Below, piece after piece: positions 8,738-16,943 of a stretch of 64,000 nucleotides of DNA. Under the pieces are notes generated by a model. The model did not search any database. It had not been told where the DNA came from and saw only the letters and a list, made by a program, of their open reading frames with translations. Source of the stretch: an uncultured Hyphomicrobiales bacterium (GTDB lineage Bacteria > Pseudomonadota > Alphaproteobacteria > Rhizobiales > Beijerinckiaceae); the NCBI GenBank assembly GCA_903847605.1, contig CAINED010000033.1, positions 1 through 64,000 of the forward strand. The letters run 5' to 3'. The number at the start of each line of letters is the position of its first letter. Within the stretch, counting starts at the first letter, position 1. A program made the position numbers and the translations under genes.

Positions 8738-10165
8738 ATGGCCAGAACTTCAACGAAGATTCTTCCCGTCATCATGTGCGGCGGCTCGGGCACGCGGATG
8801 TGGCCGCTGTCGCGCGAAAGCTTGCCCAAACAATTCATTTCGCTGATCGGCGAGAAGTCCTCGTTTCAGGACACGCTGGCGATGCTGGATAACGGCGAGA
8901 TTTTTCTGCCGCCGATCGTGCTCACCAATCACGATTACCGCTTTCTCGTAGCAGAACAGATGGAAGCGGTGGGCGTGAAGGGCCGCATCGTGCTGGAACC
9001 TGTGCGGCGCGATTCCGGGCCCGCGGTCGCGGCGGCGGCGGAACTGGCCATGCTGCAGGGCGGGCAGACCGTTGTGGCCATGCTTGCCGCCGATCATGCG
9101 GTCAAAAATCCCCAGGGGCTCGCAGAACTCTGCGTGATCGCCGGCGAGGCCGCGGAAAAAGGATTCATCGTCACGCTGGGCATCCAGCCCGATCATCCCG
9201 CGACCGGCTATGGCTATATCCGCGCCGGAGAAGCCATCGCGCCAGGCTCGGACGTACGCAAGGTCGAAGCCTTCGTCGAAAAGCCCGACGCGAAAACCGC
9301 CGAACGCTACCTGGCCGAAGGCTATTTCTGGAATTCCGGCAATTTCATCTTCCGCGCCGATGCGATGTCGGGCGAGGTGAAAGCCTTCGAGCCTGAGATG
9401 GCGTCGGCCGCGCATGATGCTGTTGCAAAGGCGAAGACCGATCTCGAATTTCTCATTCTCGACAAGGCGAGCTTCGAAAAAGCGCCGAAGAAATCCATCG
9501 ACTATGCGGTGATGGAACGCACGGGCAAGGCTGCGGTGGTGCCCGCCGATGTCGGCTGGTCCGACGTCGGCACATGGGCCGCCGTGCATGCGCTCACCAG
9601 GAAGGACGAGAACCGCAACGTGATTCGCGGCGAAGGCCTCATCATGCATGCCTCCAACGTGCATGTGCGCTCGGACGACATTCTCACCGCCGTCGTCGGC
9701 GTCAGCGATGTCGTCGTCGTCACGACGCCGGACGCCGTGCTCGTGCTCGACGCCGCGCTTGCCGACAAGGTGAAGGATCTCGTCGAACGGCTGAAGCTGG
9801 AGGGACGCAAGGAACCGCTGGAGCACAAGCGCATCTACCGTCCCTGGGGCTATTACCAGAGCGTCGATGCCGGACCGCGCTATCAGGTCAAGCGCATCGC
9901 GGTGAAGCCGGGCGGGCGTCTCTCATTGCAAAAGCATCATCACCGCGCCGAGCACTGGGTCGTGGTGAAGGGAACGGCGGAAGTCACGCGCGACGGCGAA
10001 ATCATGCTCGTGCATGAAAATGAGTCAGTCTTCCTGCCGATCGGCTCGATCCATCGCCTCGCCAATCCCGGCAAGATCGACCTCGAACTGATCGAGGTAC
10101 AGACTGGCAGCTATCTCGGTGAAGATGATATCGTGCGGCTCGAGGACGTGTATCACCGCAGTTGA
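8738..10165 (+). CDS. manC: Mannose-1-phosphate guanylyltransferase / mannose-6-phosphate isomerase
   Basis: 475 aa cytoplasmic bifunctional enzyme supplying GDP-mannose for polysaccharides. The N-terminal nucleotidyltransferase carries CGGSGTRMWPLSRESLPKQF; the C-terminal type II isomerase cupin carries RPWGYYQSVD, the metal-binding KHHHRAEHW segment and the closing EVQTG. I use the ATG at 8738 since the open frame upstream to 8606 codes for nothing family-like. It is convergent with the exopolysaccharide sugar transferase, a related pathway gene. Called cpsB, xanB or algA in other organisms. Confidence 0.95.
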   Translation: MARTSTKILPVIMCGGSGTRMWPLSRESLPKQFISLIGEKSSFQDTLAMLDNGEIFLPPIVLTNHDYRFLVAEQMEAVGVKGRIVLEPVRRDSGPAVAAAAELAMLQGGQTVVAMLAADHAVKNPQGLAELCVIAGEAAEKGFIVTLGIQPDHPATGYGYIRAGEAIAPGSDVRKVEAFVEKPDAKTAERYLAEGYFWNSGNFIFRADAMSGEVKAFEPEMASAAHDAVAKAKTDLEFLILDKASFEKAPKKSIDYAVMERTGKAAVVPADVGWSDVGTWAAVHALTRKDENRNVIRGEGLIMHASNVHVRSDDILTAVVGVSDVVVVTTPDAVLVLDAALADKVKDLVERLKLEGRKEPLEHKRIYRPWGYYQSVDAGPRYQVKRIAVKPGGRLSLQKHHHRAEHWVVVKGTAEVTRDGEIMLVHENESVFLPIGSIHRLANPGKIDLELIEVQTGSYLGEDDIVRLEDVYHRS

Positions 10166-10177
10166 GAACCGCGCCGC

Positions 10178-10283
10178 CTCGCCCTTCGATACGCGCGCCT
10201 TGCGCGCTACTAGGGTGAGGGCATTTCTCTTGAAACCTTCATGCTGAGGAGCGTTGCGTAGCAACGCGTCTCGAAGCACGAGG
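10178..10283. repeat. Two intergenic palindromic repeat units
   Basis: Two dyad units lie between the convergent stop codons of manC and the sugar transferase. The first runs from CCTCGCCCT to AGGGTGAGG (10178-10220). The second (about 10236-10283) has a GCGTTGC-GTA-GCAACGC core flanked by imperfect CTTCATGCTGAGGAG and CTCGAAGCACGAGG arms. Units of this kind recur in Hyphomicrobiales genomes. They could act as terminators for both genes. Confidence 0.7.
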
Positions 10284-10293
10284 GTTTCGGACC

Positions 10294-11772
10294 CTACCGC
10301 GCGTTGCGATAGGCCTTCCCCGAAAACACTGTCAAAAACATGATGCGAATGTCGAACAGCAGCGACCAGTGGTCGATGTAATAGAGATCGTGTTCAACGC
10401 GCTTGCGCATCTTCTCATCCGAACTGGTTTCGCCACGCAAGCCGCTGACCTGCGCCCAGCCGGTAATGCCCGGCTTGACGTTGTGGCGGCGCGCATAGAG
10501 CGCGATGGTGCGCTCGTATTGCTGATCGTGCGCCAGAGCGTGAGGGCGCGGGCCGACGAGCGACATTTCTCCGCGCAGCACGTTGATGAGTTGCGGCAGT
10601 TCGTCGATGTTCCACTTGCGGATGAATGCGCCGATGCGCGTGATGCGCACGTCGTTCTCCTTCGCCTGCACGACCACCGGGCCGTCGTCGAGCGTCGTCA
10701 TCGAACGGAATTTGTAGATACGGAACGGCTCCTGATTGAAGCCGTAGCGCCGCTGCATGAAGAAGACGGGTCCGCGCGAGTCGAGCTTGATGAGCAACGC
10801 CATCAGCGCGAACAGCGGCGAGAGCAGCACGAGCGCTATCGTCGACACGATGACGTCGAATATGCGCTTCTGGATGATCTCGAAGGTCGACAGGGGACGG
10901 CGCACGAGATGCAGGCTCGCGATGGGGCCCATGCGTTCGACTTCGAAATCGGTAAATTGCGCAAGCACGCGCTCGGTGCCCAGATGGATGGAAGCGGGCA
11001 CGCGCAGGAAGGCGTTGACGCAGGCTTCGATCGTTTCCTTCTGCGACCACGGCGCGAGGATGAACACATCTTCCGGGCGCAGCACACGCGCCGTTGCGGC
11101 CGCGAGCGCCAGATCCTCGTGCAAGGTGTCGGAGCCGCGCAGCACAGCGGCGGAAACGACACGCAGGCCGAGATCGCCGGGATTGTATTCGCGCGTGAAG
11201 CGCTCGATCTCATCCTCGTAGCCGACGAGGAAGATGCGCCGCGCCGCAACGCCGCCGACGCGGGCCTGATCATGCACGATGCGCACGAACATGAAGCGGC
11301 AGATAACGATAAGGCCGAAGCCGCCGCCGTAGAAGACGATGGCCGTGCCGCGCGAGAAATCGGACGATGTCTTGGTCAGGAAGGCAACGATCAACGCGCT
11401 CATGAAGGCGACGTTCCACAGCGTGAACGTGCGTCCGATATGCCCTTCGAAGGACAGATAGCGCGAAACCGTATAGTCGCGGCGCAGGATATTGGGCACG
11501 ACGAAGAGCAAGGCCATGACGACGCCAAGGCGCAGGTAATCCTCGAACTCGACGCGCATCTCGTAGGCGGCGCGATGGTAAATCGCGCCGGAGGCGAGCG
11601 CGGCAAAGACGATGGCAGCAGCGTCGCTGAGAGCCGCCAGGGCGGAAAGCGCGCCGCGTACGAAGGCGGGATTGCGCCGCCGCCAGAGCTGCAGTCGCGA
11701 GGCCGCGCCTGCAGCTCGCGGAAGCGCTGTTCGCTCGATTCGGGGCAGTGAGGCCAAATTCTGGTCGGTCAT
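10294..11772 (-). CDS. Undecaprenyl-phosphate sugar phosphotransferase (exopolysaccharide initiation, WcaJ/ExoY type)
   Basis: 492 aa from ATG 11770-11772. Several N-terminal membrane helices (about residues 45-170), a CoA-binding-like central domain and one further helix (FDVIVSTIALVLLSPLFALMA region) precede the catalytic bacterial sugar transferase domain. That domain carries YKFRSM, RKWNIDELPQLINVLRGEMS, LVGPRPHA and KPGITGWAQVSG. Such enzymes transfer a sugar-1-phosphate to undecaprenyl phosphate at the inner membrane to start a polysaccharide unit. The neighbour manC would supply GDP-mannose. The frame stays open far upstream (to 12552) but that part is shadow of the next genes. Confidence 0.93.
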   Translation of the reverse strand: MTDQNLASLPRIERTALPRAAGAASRLQLWRRRNPAFVRGALSALAALSDAAAIVFAALASGAIYHRAAYEMRVEFEDYLRLGVVMALLFVVPNILRRDYTVSRYLSFEGHIGRTFTLWNVAFMSALIVAFLTKTSSDFSRGTAIVFYGGGFGLIVICRFMFVRIVHDQARVGGVAARRIFLVGYEDEIERFTREYNPGDLGLRVVSAAVLRGSDTLHEDLALAAATARVLRPEDVFILAPWSQKETIEACVNAFLRVPASIHLGTERVLAQFTDFEVERMGPIASLHLVRRPLSTFEIIQKRIFDVIVSTIALVLLSPLFALMALLIKLDSRGPVFFMQRRYGFNQEPFRIYKFRSMTTLDDGPVVVQAKENDVRITRIGAFIRKWNIDELPQLINVLRGEMSLVGPRPHALAHDQQYERTIALYARRHNVKPGITGWAQVSGLRGETSSDEKMRKRVEHDLYYIDHWSLLFDIRIMFLTVFSGKAYRNAR

Positions 11773-11946
11773 TGCTGTGCCATTCCGGGACACTGCGGGC
11801 TGGATCGGCACGTAACGCCAATCCCGCCCGCAGCTTTGGCAGGAGGTCCGCAATTCACATGCCGGAGCCCACGGCGGCGATTTCCGCGCTTGACCCGGGC
11901 AGCGAAGCGGACGCATCGTTCGCGCCGAAAACGGAGTTTGTTTGCG

Positions 11947-12399
11947 ATGAAAAGGCTTGTTCTCGCCGCGCTCGTCTTTGGAGCGGCCCTGCCCCTTCTG
12001 GCGACGGCCGCGGCGGCCCAGTCCCGCCCGTTGACCCCTGCCGAAGGGCGCTACTGGCCCTATTCCGGGCAAGTTCCGGCTTGCGACGACGAAAGCATTC
12101 TGACGCGGATCCAGAGCCGGTTCTCGCAGCGCGAACGCGCCTACTGGAAGTCCGGCCTCGCCATTCAGGGCTTCAGCGACGTGCGGGAGCGTGGCCTGCG
12201 GACCAACGCCGTCGACACGATTCCCAAGCGTTTCTGCCACGCGCGGGCGACGTTCAACGATGGCCGCGTCCGCAACGTAACTTACTGGATTGGCGAGAAT
12301 CTCGGCATGATCGGCTGGGGCGCGGGCGTCGAATGGTGCGTCGCCGGGCTCGATCATCACCGGGCGTTCGGCCCGAATTGCCGTACCGCAGGGCCCTGA
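11947..12399 (+). CDS. Small secreted protein of unknown function
   Basis: 150 aa with a clear Sec signal peptide (MKRLVLAALVFGAALPLLAT, cleavage after AAAAQ). The mature part has four cysteines (in PACDD, RFCHA, EWCVAG and PNCRT), enough for two disulfides. I recognise no domain. It is followed after 43 bp by the secreted RNase T2 gene in the same direction, so both may be exported together. The ATG at 11947 is chosen because the upstream in-frame extension lacks signal-peptide character. Confidence 0.75.
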   Translation: MKRLVLAALVFGAALPLLATAAAAQSRPLTPAEGRYWPYSGQVPACDDESILTRIQSRFSQRERAYWKSGLAIQGFSDVRERGLRTNAVDTIPKRFCHARATFNDGRVRNVTYWIGENLGMIGWGAGVEWCVAGLDHHRAFGPNCRTAGP

Positions 12400-12442
12400 G
12401 CCCTGCGAATTTTCCCGTTGTTTTGCTGCCACGGAGCCAGCC

Positions 12443-13285
12443 TTGCGTATTCTCGTGAAATCCCTGTCCGCCGCCGCCCTCGCGGTGCTTTTGGCCAGCG
12501 CCGCCTCGGCCCAATCGCCCGGCCGCGGCGCCGACGACTGCATCCTCGACAATTGCCGCGACAGGAACCCGCGCGCCGGTAGCGCCCAACCCGCCCCGGA
12601 ACGCCCGCGGCAGGACTTCGACCGGCCCTATGGCCGCGACCGCTTTGACGACAGAGGCTCCCAACGCGGTGGCCAGCGCGGAGATCGCGGTGGCGGCGGC
12701 GAGCGTCACGGCTCGGCGCCGGGCCGGTTCGATTTTTACGTGCTGGCCCTGAGCTGGTCGCCGAGCTTCTGCTCGACGGAAGCCGGCCGCCGCTCGCGCG
12801 AACAATGCGCCGTGGGCGCGGGCAACGCCTTCGTCGTGCATGGCCTGTGGCCACAATTCGAGCGCGGCTTTCCTTCCTGGTGCGACGACCGCAATCCGCC
12901 GCGCTATGCGGTGGACGAAGCGCGCGGCGTCTTCCCGGAAGAGGGGCTCGCCCGCTACCAGTGGCGCAAGCACGGCTCCTGCTCCGGCCTGTCGCCGACC
13001 GCCTATTACAATCTCGTCCGGCAGGTGAAGGCGAAGATCGTCATCCCTGAAGACCTGCGTCGGCCCGGCGAAAGTCTGCGCAAGGATCCGCGCGAGATCG
13101 AGCGCGCTTTTGTCGAAGCCAACAAGTCGCTGCGCGCCGACATGATCTCGGTCACCTGTACGCGCGGACAGCTGGAGGAAGTGCGTATCTGCATCTCCAA
13201 GGATGGGCGCGATTTCCGCACTTGCCCGGAAGTGGAGCGCAATTCCTGCCGCATCGGCAATGTGTCGGTTCCCGCGCCGCGCTGA
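12443..13285 (+). CDS. Ribonuclease T2 family protein
   Basis: 280 aa. A signal peptide ends ASAAS-AQ, then comes an Arg/Asp/Gly-rich disordered linker (about 25-95), then the T2 domain. Active-site segment one is VVHGLWPQ (His133). Segment two reads YQWRKHGSC (Lys176, His177); the glutamate of the usual HEWxKHG motif is Gln173 and the preceding His is Tyr172. Cysteines suit a periplasmic or extracellular enzyme. The start is TTG at 12443 with ACGGAG upstream. The family cuts single-stranded RNA to 2',3'-cyclic phosphates; the missing Glu raises doubt about full activity. Confidence 0.88.
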   Translation: MRILVKSLSAAALAVLLASAASAQSPGRGADDCILDNCRDRNPRAGSAQPAPERPRQDFDRPYGRDRFDDRGSQRGGQRGDRGGGGERHGSAPGRFDFYVLALSWSPSFCSTEAGRRSREQCAVGAGNAFVVHGLWPQFERGFPSWCDDRNPPRYAVDEARGVFPEEGLARYQWRKHGSCSGLSPTAYYNLVRQVKAKIVIPEDLRRPGESLRKDPREIERAFVEANKSLRADMISVTCTRGQLEEVRICISKDGRDFRTCPEVERNSCRIGNVSVPAPR

Positions 13286-13318
13286 TTTCCATCTCCTCTT
13301 TGCGCCGGGAGGTGGAAG

Positions 13319-14170
13319 TTGAACTACCGGCACGCTTTCCACGCAGGCAATTTCGCCGATGTTTTCAAGCACACGCTGCTGACGCGTATCCTCGTCTATC
13401 TGATGCGCAAGGAACAGCCGTTGCGCTTCATGGATACTCATGGCGGCATCGGACGCTACGATCTTGCTGCCGATGAAGCGGCGCGCACCGGCGAGTGGCG
13501 CGACGGCATCGCCCGCATCGTCATGGCGCAGCCTCCGGAGAATGTCGGCGCATTGCTAAAGCCATGGCTCGATGTGGTCGGCCCCTGCGATGCGGAAGGC
13601 TGCCCGGAAAGTTATCCCGGCTCGCCCGCGCTGGCGCAGGCCCTGTTGCGCCCGCAGGACCGCATCGCCGTCAGCGAATTGCATGAGCAGGACTTTCACA
13701 CGTTGCGGCGGGCGCTGGGCTACGATGAGCGCCTCCGCCTCGCGCAGATCAATGGCTATGCAGCGCTGAACGCCTGGACGCCGCCGAAGGAGCGGCGCGG
13801 CCTCGTGCTGATCGATCCGCCTTTCGAGTCTCGGGACGAATTCGCGCAAATTCTTTCCGCGCTCGCAAAGGCCTGGCGCAAATGGCCGACCGGCTGTTAC
13901 GCGATTTGGTATCCCGTGAAGGCGCCGGGGGCCGTCGACGCCTTTTACGATGGCCTCGCGGCGCTCGGGATCGAACGGTGTCTGCGGCTCGAACTGGCGA
14001 CGGAGCGGCCGGATGCGGCGGGCCCCCTTGCCGCCAACGGACTGTGCGTCATCAACCCGCCGTTTGTTTTGAAGGAAGAGGCCGAAATTCTGCTGCCCTG
14101 GCTGTGCGAACGCTTTTCCCGAGGGCCGAATGGCTCGTGGCGCGCAGAAAGTCTGACTGCGGCCCGCTGA
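13319..14170 (+). CDS. rlmJ: 23S rRNA (adenine(2030)-N6)-methyltransferase
   Basis: 283 aa, cytoplasmic SAM-dependent enzyme. The N-terminus NYRHAFHAGNFADVFKH is diagnostic for RlmJ. DTHGGIGRYDL is the SAM-binding loop and VLIDPPFE the catalytic DPPF motif for N6-adenine methylation. Translation starts at TTG 13319 with a good GGGAGG site 6 nt upstream. It lies 33 bp after the RNase T2 gene in the same direction. Confidence 0.95.
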   Translation: MNYRHAFHAGNFADVFKHTLLTRILVYLMRKEQPLRFMDTHGGIGRYDLAADEAARTGEWRDGIARIVMAQPPENVGALLKPWLDVVGPCDAEGCPESYPGSPALAQALLRPQDRIAVSELHEQDFHTLRRALGYDERLRLAQINGYAALNAWTPPKERRGLVLIDPPFESRDEFAQILSALAKAWRKWPTGCYAIWYPVKAPGAVDAFYDGLAALGIERCLRLELATERPDAAGPLAANGLCVINPPFVLKEEAEILLPWLCERFSRGPNGSWRAESLTAAR

Positions 14171-14559
14171 TCCCCAGTCATGTTTCGTGCAGGAACGCCC
14201 CTTGCAAATTTTGCACGGCTGGACCAACCTTGACCTTGGATGAGCGGCCACACTGAAAATCCGGCCGTCCGTCCTGACTGCTCCAACGAAGTGCCCGGCA
14301 GGAGCAGCGGCATTGACCCGGCCTACCAAGGCCGAAGTCATCACCGCTCCCGACCGGAAACGTGAAATCATCGAGTGGCGGATTTCACGAACAGCAGAAC
14401 GCCCGAATACCGCATGGGCCGTCGCGCCGCGAGGACGGAGCGACGCCTGCAGCATCAGGAGCCGCACCGGCTTCATCTGCTGCCGGACTTACCGGCGCGC
14501 AAATGCAGACCTGCGGCTTTCCACGCCCGTGCGTGGAATGCGGAGAGGGGACGCATGTC
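14171..14559 (+). other. 389 bp leader/intergenic region before the cold-shock gene
   Basis: No convincing gene. A 13 bp dyad TGCAAATTTTGCA (14203-14215) lies near the upstream end. Short open frames here have no family likeness. The length fits the long structured 5' leader common before cold-shock genes, but I cannot place the transcription start. Confidence 0.4.
14521..14536 (+). promoter_or_regulatory. Hairpin just upstream of the csp ribosome-binding site
   Basis: CCACGC-CCGT-GCGTGG forms a perfect 6 bp stem with a four-base loop. It ends 4 nt before the GGAGAGGGG ribosome-binding site (14541-14549) of the cold-shock gene. It could shape the leader RNA; function is inferred. Confidence 0.4.
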
Positions 14560-14778
14560 ATGCCACAACAGGGAACGGTCAAATTCTTTAATCCCGACAA
14601 AGGCTATGGCTTCATCAAGCCGGCCGATGGCGGGCGCGACATCTTCGTCCACATCAGCGCCGTGGAAGCCGCGGGACTGACGAGCCTGCCGGAAGGCAAG
14701 CCGATCACGTTCGAGATCGAGCCCGACAAGAAGGGCAAGGGCCCGAAGGCCGTGAACATCAAACTCGAAGCCGGTTAG
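14560..14778 (+). CDS. Cold-shock domain protein
   Basis: 72 aa single cold-shock domain: RNA-binding motifs GTVKFFNPDKGYGFI (RNP1) and DIFVHIS (RNP2) are intact. It binds single-stranded RNA or DNA in the cytoplasm as an RNA chaperone. ATG 14560 is preceded by GGAGAGGGG; a longer in-frame extension to 14362 is not conserved in type. Transcribed toward the glutathione transferase gene 68 bp downstream. Confidence 0.95.
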   Translation: MPQQGTVKFFNPDKGYGFIKPADGGRDIFVHISAVEAAGLTSLPEGKPITFEIEPDKKGKGPKAVNIKLEAG

Positions 14779-14812
14779 CGCGCTTGCGCTGCGAACTTCG
14801 ATAAAGCAAAAG

Positions 14813-14838
14813 CTCCCGCACGTCGGTATGAGCGGGAG
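14813..14838 (+). promoter_or_regulatory. Hairpin covering the GST ribosome-binding site
   Basis: CTCCCGC (14813-14819) pairs with GCGGGAG (14832-14838), a perfect 7 bp GC-rich stem with a 12 nt loop. The second arm contains most of the GGGAGG ribosome-binding site of the gene starting at 14847, so folding would hide it. It might also work as a weak end for the csp transcript, but no T-run follows. Confidence 0.45.
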
Positions 14839-14846
14839 GAATCAAT

Positions 14847-15443
14847 ATGAAATTGCGCTATTCGCTGGGATCGCCTTTCGCGCGCAAGGCCGCGATGGCC
14901 GTTCATGCGCTGGGTCTTCTGGATCGTATCGAAATGATCGATCACGATACGGACAAGACGAATGTCGTGCGCCACATCAATCCGCTCCACAAGATTCCCA
15001 TGCTGATCGCTGACGACGGAACGGCGATCTTCGATTCGCCCGTCATTCTCGAATGTCTCGACGAGATCGCCGGCGGCGGCAAGATTTTTCCTGCAAGGGG
15101 TCTCGATCGCTACAAAACGCTGTCGCGTCTCGCGCTGGCCGATGGCATCGCCGAGGCCGCCATACTCATCCACTACGAGGATCGCTGGCGCGAAGAGCAT
15201 CAGCGCGCGCCGAAATGGATCGCCCATCAGCAGGGCAAGATCGAACGCGCGCTCGCGGTGTTCGAGAGCGACGTGCCAAGGAGTTTCGATGCCGCCGCGA
15301 TAGGACTTTTCTGCGCGCTGACGTTTCTGGGCCAGCGCAAGGACTGGAACTGGCGCGAGAGCGCGCCGAAAACGGCCGCGTGGTATGATGACGTTAAACG
15401 AAACGAAGCATGCGTGATCGCGACGGAGCCGAGGCAGAAGTAG
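14847..15443 (+). CDS. Glutathione S-transferase family protein
   Basis: 198 aa, cytoplasmic. The N-terminal thioredoxin-like domain starts MKLRYSLGSPFARKAAMAVH and has the cis-proline NPLHKIPMLI and the glutathione-contacting FDSPVILECLDE. The helical C-terminal domain follows. The catalytic Ser/Cys position reads SPFARK, as in many bacterial transferases that resemble YibF. The TAG stop is followed within 3 bp by a palindromic repeat. Substrate unknown. Confidence 0.9.
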   Translation: MKLRYSLGSPFARKAAMAVHALGLLDRIEMIDHDTDKTNVVRHINPLHKIPMLIADDGTAIFDSPVILECLDEIAGGGKIFPARGLDRYKTLSRLALADGIAEAAILIHYEDRWREEHQRAPKWIAHQQGKIERALAVFESDVPRSFDAAAIGLFCALTFLGQRKDWNWRESAPKTAAWYDDVKRNEACVIATEPRQK

Positions 15444-15445
15444 CG

Positions 15446-15568
15446 GTCATCCCGGACGCCGAAGGCGATCCGGGATCGCGTGGTGTTCAACTACTAACAC
15501 GGTGCCGCGTATTTGCGCGGGCGATAGCTACAAAAAGATCCCGGATCGCCTTAGGCGTCCGGGATGAC
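15446..15568. repeat. Inverted repeat pair, GTCATCCCGG family
   Basis: Arms 15446-15477 and 15537-15568 are 32 bp each and complementary at 31 of 32 positions, starting GTCATCCCGGACGCC. The left arm starts 3 bp after the GST stop codon. The 59 bp between the arms is not obviously coding. The same arm type recurs at 18036 and 35949. Confidence 0.85.
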
Positions 15569-15595
15569 ATTCTTCGCAAGTTTAGCAACCAACAA

Positions 15596-16051
15596 TCACG
15601 CATTCGCCTCGAGCGGGGGAATGCGCAGCACCTGGCCCGGATAGATCTTGTCGGGATCCGAGAGCATGGGCTTGTTGGCGTCGAAGATGACGTTGTATTT
15701 CGCGCCCTTGCCCTTGCCGTAATTCGCTTCCGCGATCTTCCAGAGCGTGTCGCCCTTCTTGACCTCGTAGGTCTTGGAGGCCGGCGTTTCCTTGTTCACG
15801 GCGAGATTGTTTTCGACGCTCGCAACGCCCGTCGTATTGCCGACGGCGAGAATGATCTTTTCCGCTTCTTCCGTCGACAATGCCTTGCCCGACAGAACGA
15901 CCTTGTCGCCTTCGACCTTCACATCGACGCCGGACACATCGAGTCCGTGCTTCTCGGCTTCCTTCTTCAGCGCTTCTGCAGGCGCCGCCTGCGCCTCGCT
16001 ACCGCCAAAAACCTTCGCGCCGACGGACTTCGCAAAACTCCACAGACCCAT
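15596..16051 (-). CDS. kbp: BON/LysM domain protein (Kbp/YgaU-like)
   Basis: 151 aa, nearly the same length and order as E. coli Kbp: a short N-terminal MGLWSFAKSVGAKVF, a BON domain (about 35-90) and a C-terminal LysM domain (TYEVKKGDTLWKIAEANYG to KIYPGQVLRIP). Kbp binds K+ in the cytoplasm. There is no signal peptide. The start ATG 16049-16051 has a perfect AGGAGG 6 nt upstream; a longer frame to 16183 lacks this. Confidence 0.9.
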   Translation of the reverse strand: MGLWSFAKSVGAKVFGGSEAQAAPAEALKKEAEKHGLDVSGVDVKVEGDKVVLSGKALSTEEAEKIILAVGNTTGVASVENNLAVNKETPASKTYEVKKGDTLWKIAEANYGKGKGAKYNVIFDANKPMLSDPDKIYPGQVLRIPPLEANA

Positions 16052-16185
16052 GACAAAACCTCCTGAAATCACGCACCCTGACGGATGCGTTGCAGGTACG
16101 TTAGCCTCAGGTTGCGACAAGGCAAAGGCAGGAATGTCCAAGTCGCCCGATTTTACTGCGCGCAATCCCCAAGCTTGCAGCAACG

Positions 16186-16210
16186 AAAAAGCCCGGCGCG
16201 ATGGCGCCGG
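16186..16210 (-). terminator. Intrinsic terminator after the outer-membrane protein gene
   Basis: On the minus strand CCGGCGC-CATC-GCGCCGG (16193-16210) is followed by GC and TTTTT (16186-16190). It is a textbook stem plus T-run 56 bp after the stop of the barrel gene. Confidence 0.8.
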
Positions 16211-16265
16211 ACTCTTGCATTCCCGCTAAACTGATGATGCCGCGATGTTTTACGGCATCGACCGC

Positions 16266-16943
16266 CTAGAACTTGTAGTTCACGCCGGCGCGCACCAGCG
16301 AAGCCGAGAAATTCGAGGTGGTCGGCAGGTTCACCGGGAACAGCAGGCGCGAACCGAGATTCATGTAGAGGTACTCGGCCTTGGCGGTGACATTGTTGGT
16401 GAAGGCGTATTCGATGCCGGCGCCGAGCGCATAGCCGTTGCGCCAGGAAGAACTCGATTCGGTGAATGCCGGCGCGATCGCGTTCACGACCGTGGACTTC
16501 ACTTCGCCGCCCGCATAGCCGCCTGTCGCGTAGATGAGCGCGCGATCCGCGCCGAAGCCGACGCGGCCGCGCAAGGTGCCGAACCATTCGAGGCTGCCGC
16601 GCGTCGCGACGCCTGCCGCAGGCGTGCGATTGCCGTTCATCCAGCTCCAGTTGAGATCGCCCTCGACGCCGACGACGAGGCTGCCGAACTGGTAATTATA
16701 GCCGAGCTGACCGCCGAGCACGCCGCCGCTCGGATCATTCATGATCGTCGCCGCCTGGCGGTTGAACGAGCCCCAGCCATAGCCGGCATTCAGACCGGCA
16801 TAAAACCCGGTCCAGACGAACTGCTGGGACTGGACGAAGACGGGCGCAGGCGACAGCGCGCCGCCGCGGCCCGGCAGGTCCGCAGCGAAAGCGGGAGCCG
16901 CTGCGAGGGTGGAGAGAAGAACAGCAAGGGCACGCGTACGCAT
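16266..16943 (-). CDS. Outer-membrane beta-barrel protein (Omp25/Omp31 type)
   Basis: 225 aa with a Sec signal peptide ending PAFAAD. The mature part has alternating beta strands with WTGFYAGLNAGYGWG early, the typical opening of rhizobial and brucella Omp31-like porin-like barrels, and ends in NYKF with the C-terminal Phe needed for outer-membrane insertion. Full length for an eight-strand barrel. It is followed by its own terminator and is probably strongly expressed and monocistronic. Confidence 0.9.
   Translation of the reverse strand: MRTRALAVLLSTLAAAPAFAADLPGRGGALSPAPVFVQSQQFVWTGFYAGLNAGYGWGSFNRQAATIMNDPSGGVLGGQLGYNYQFGSLVVGVEGDLNWSWMNGNRTPAAGVATRGSLEWFGTLRGRVGFGADRALIYATGGYAGGEVKSTVVNAIAPAFTESSSSWRNGYALGAGIEYAFTNNVTAKAEYLYMNLGSRLLFPVNLPTTSNFSASLVRAGVNYKF

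Noticed and set aside
14313..14591. 92-codon plus-strand frame upstream of the cold-shock gene
   Set aside because: Overlaps the csp start in another frame and has no family character.
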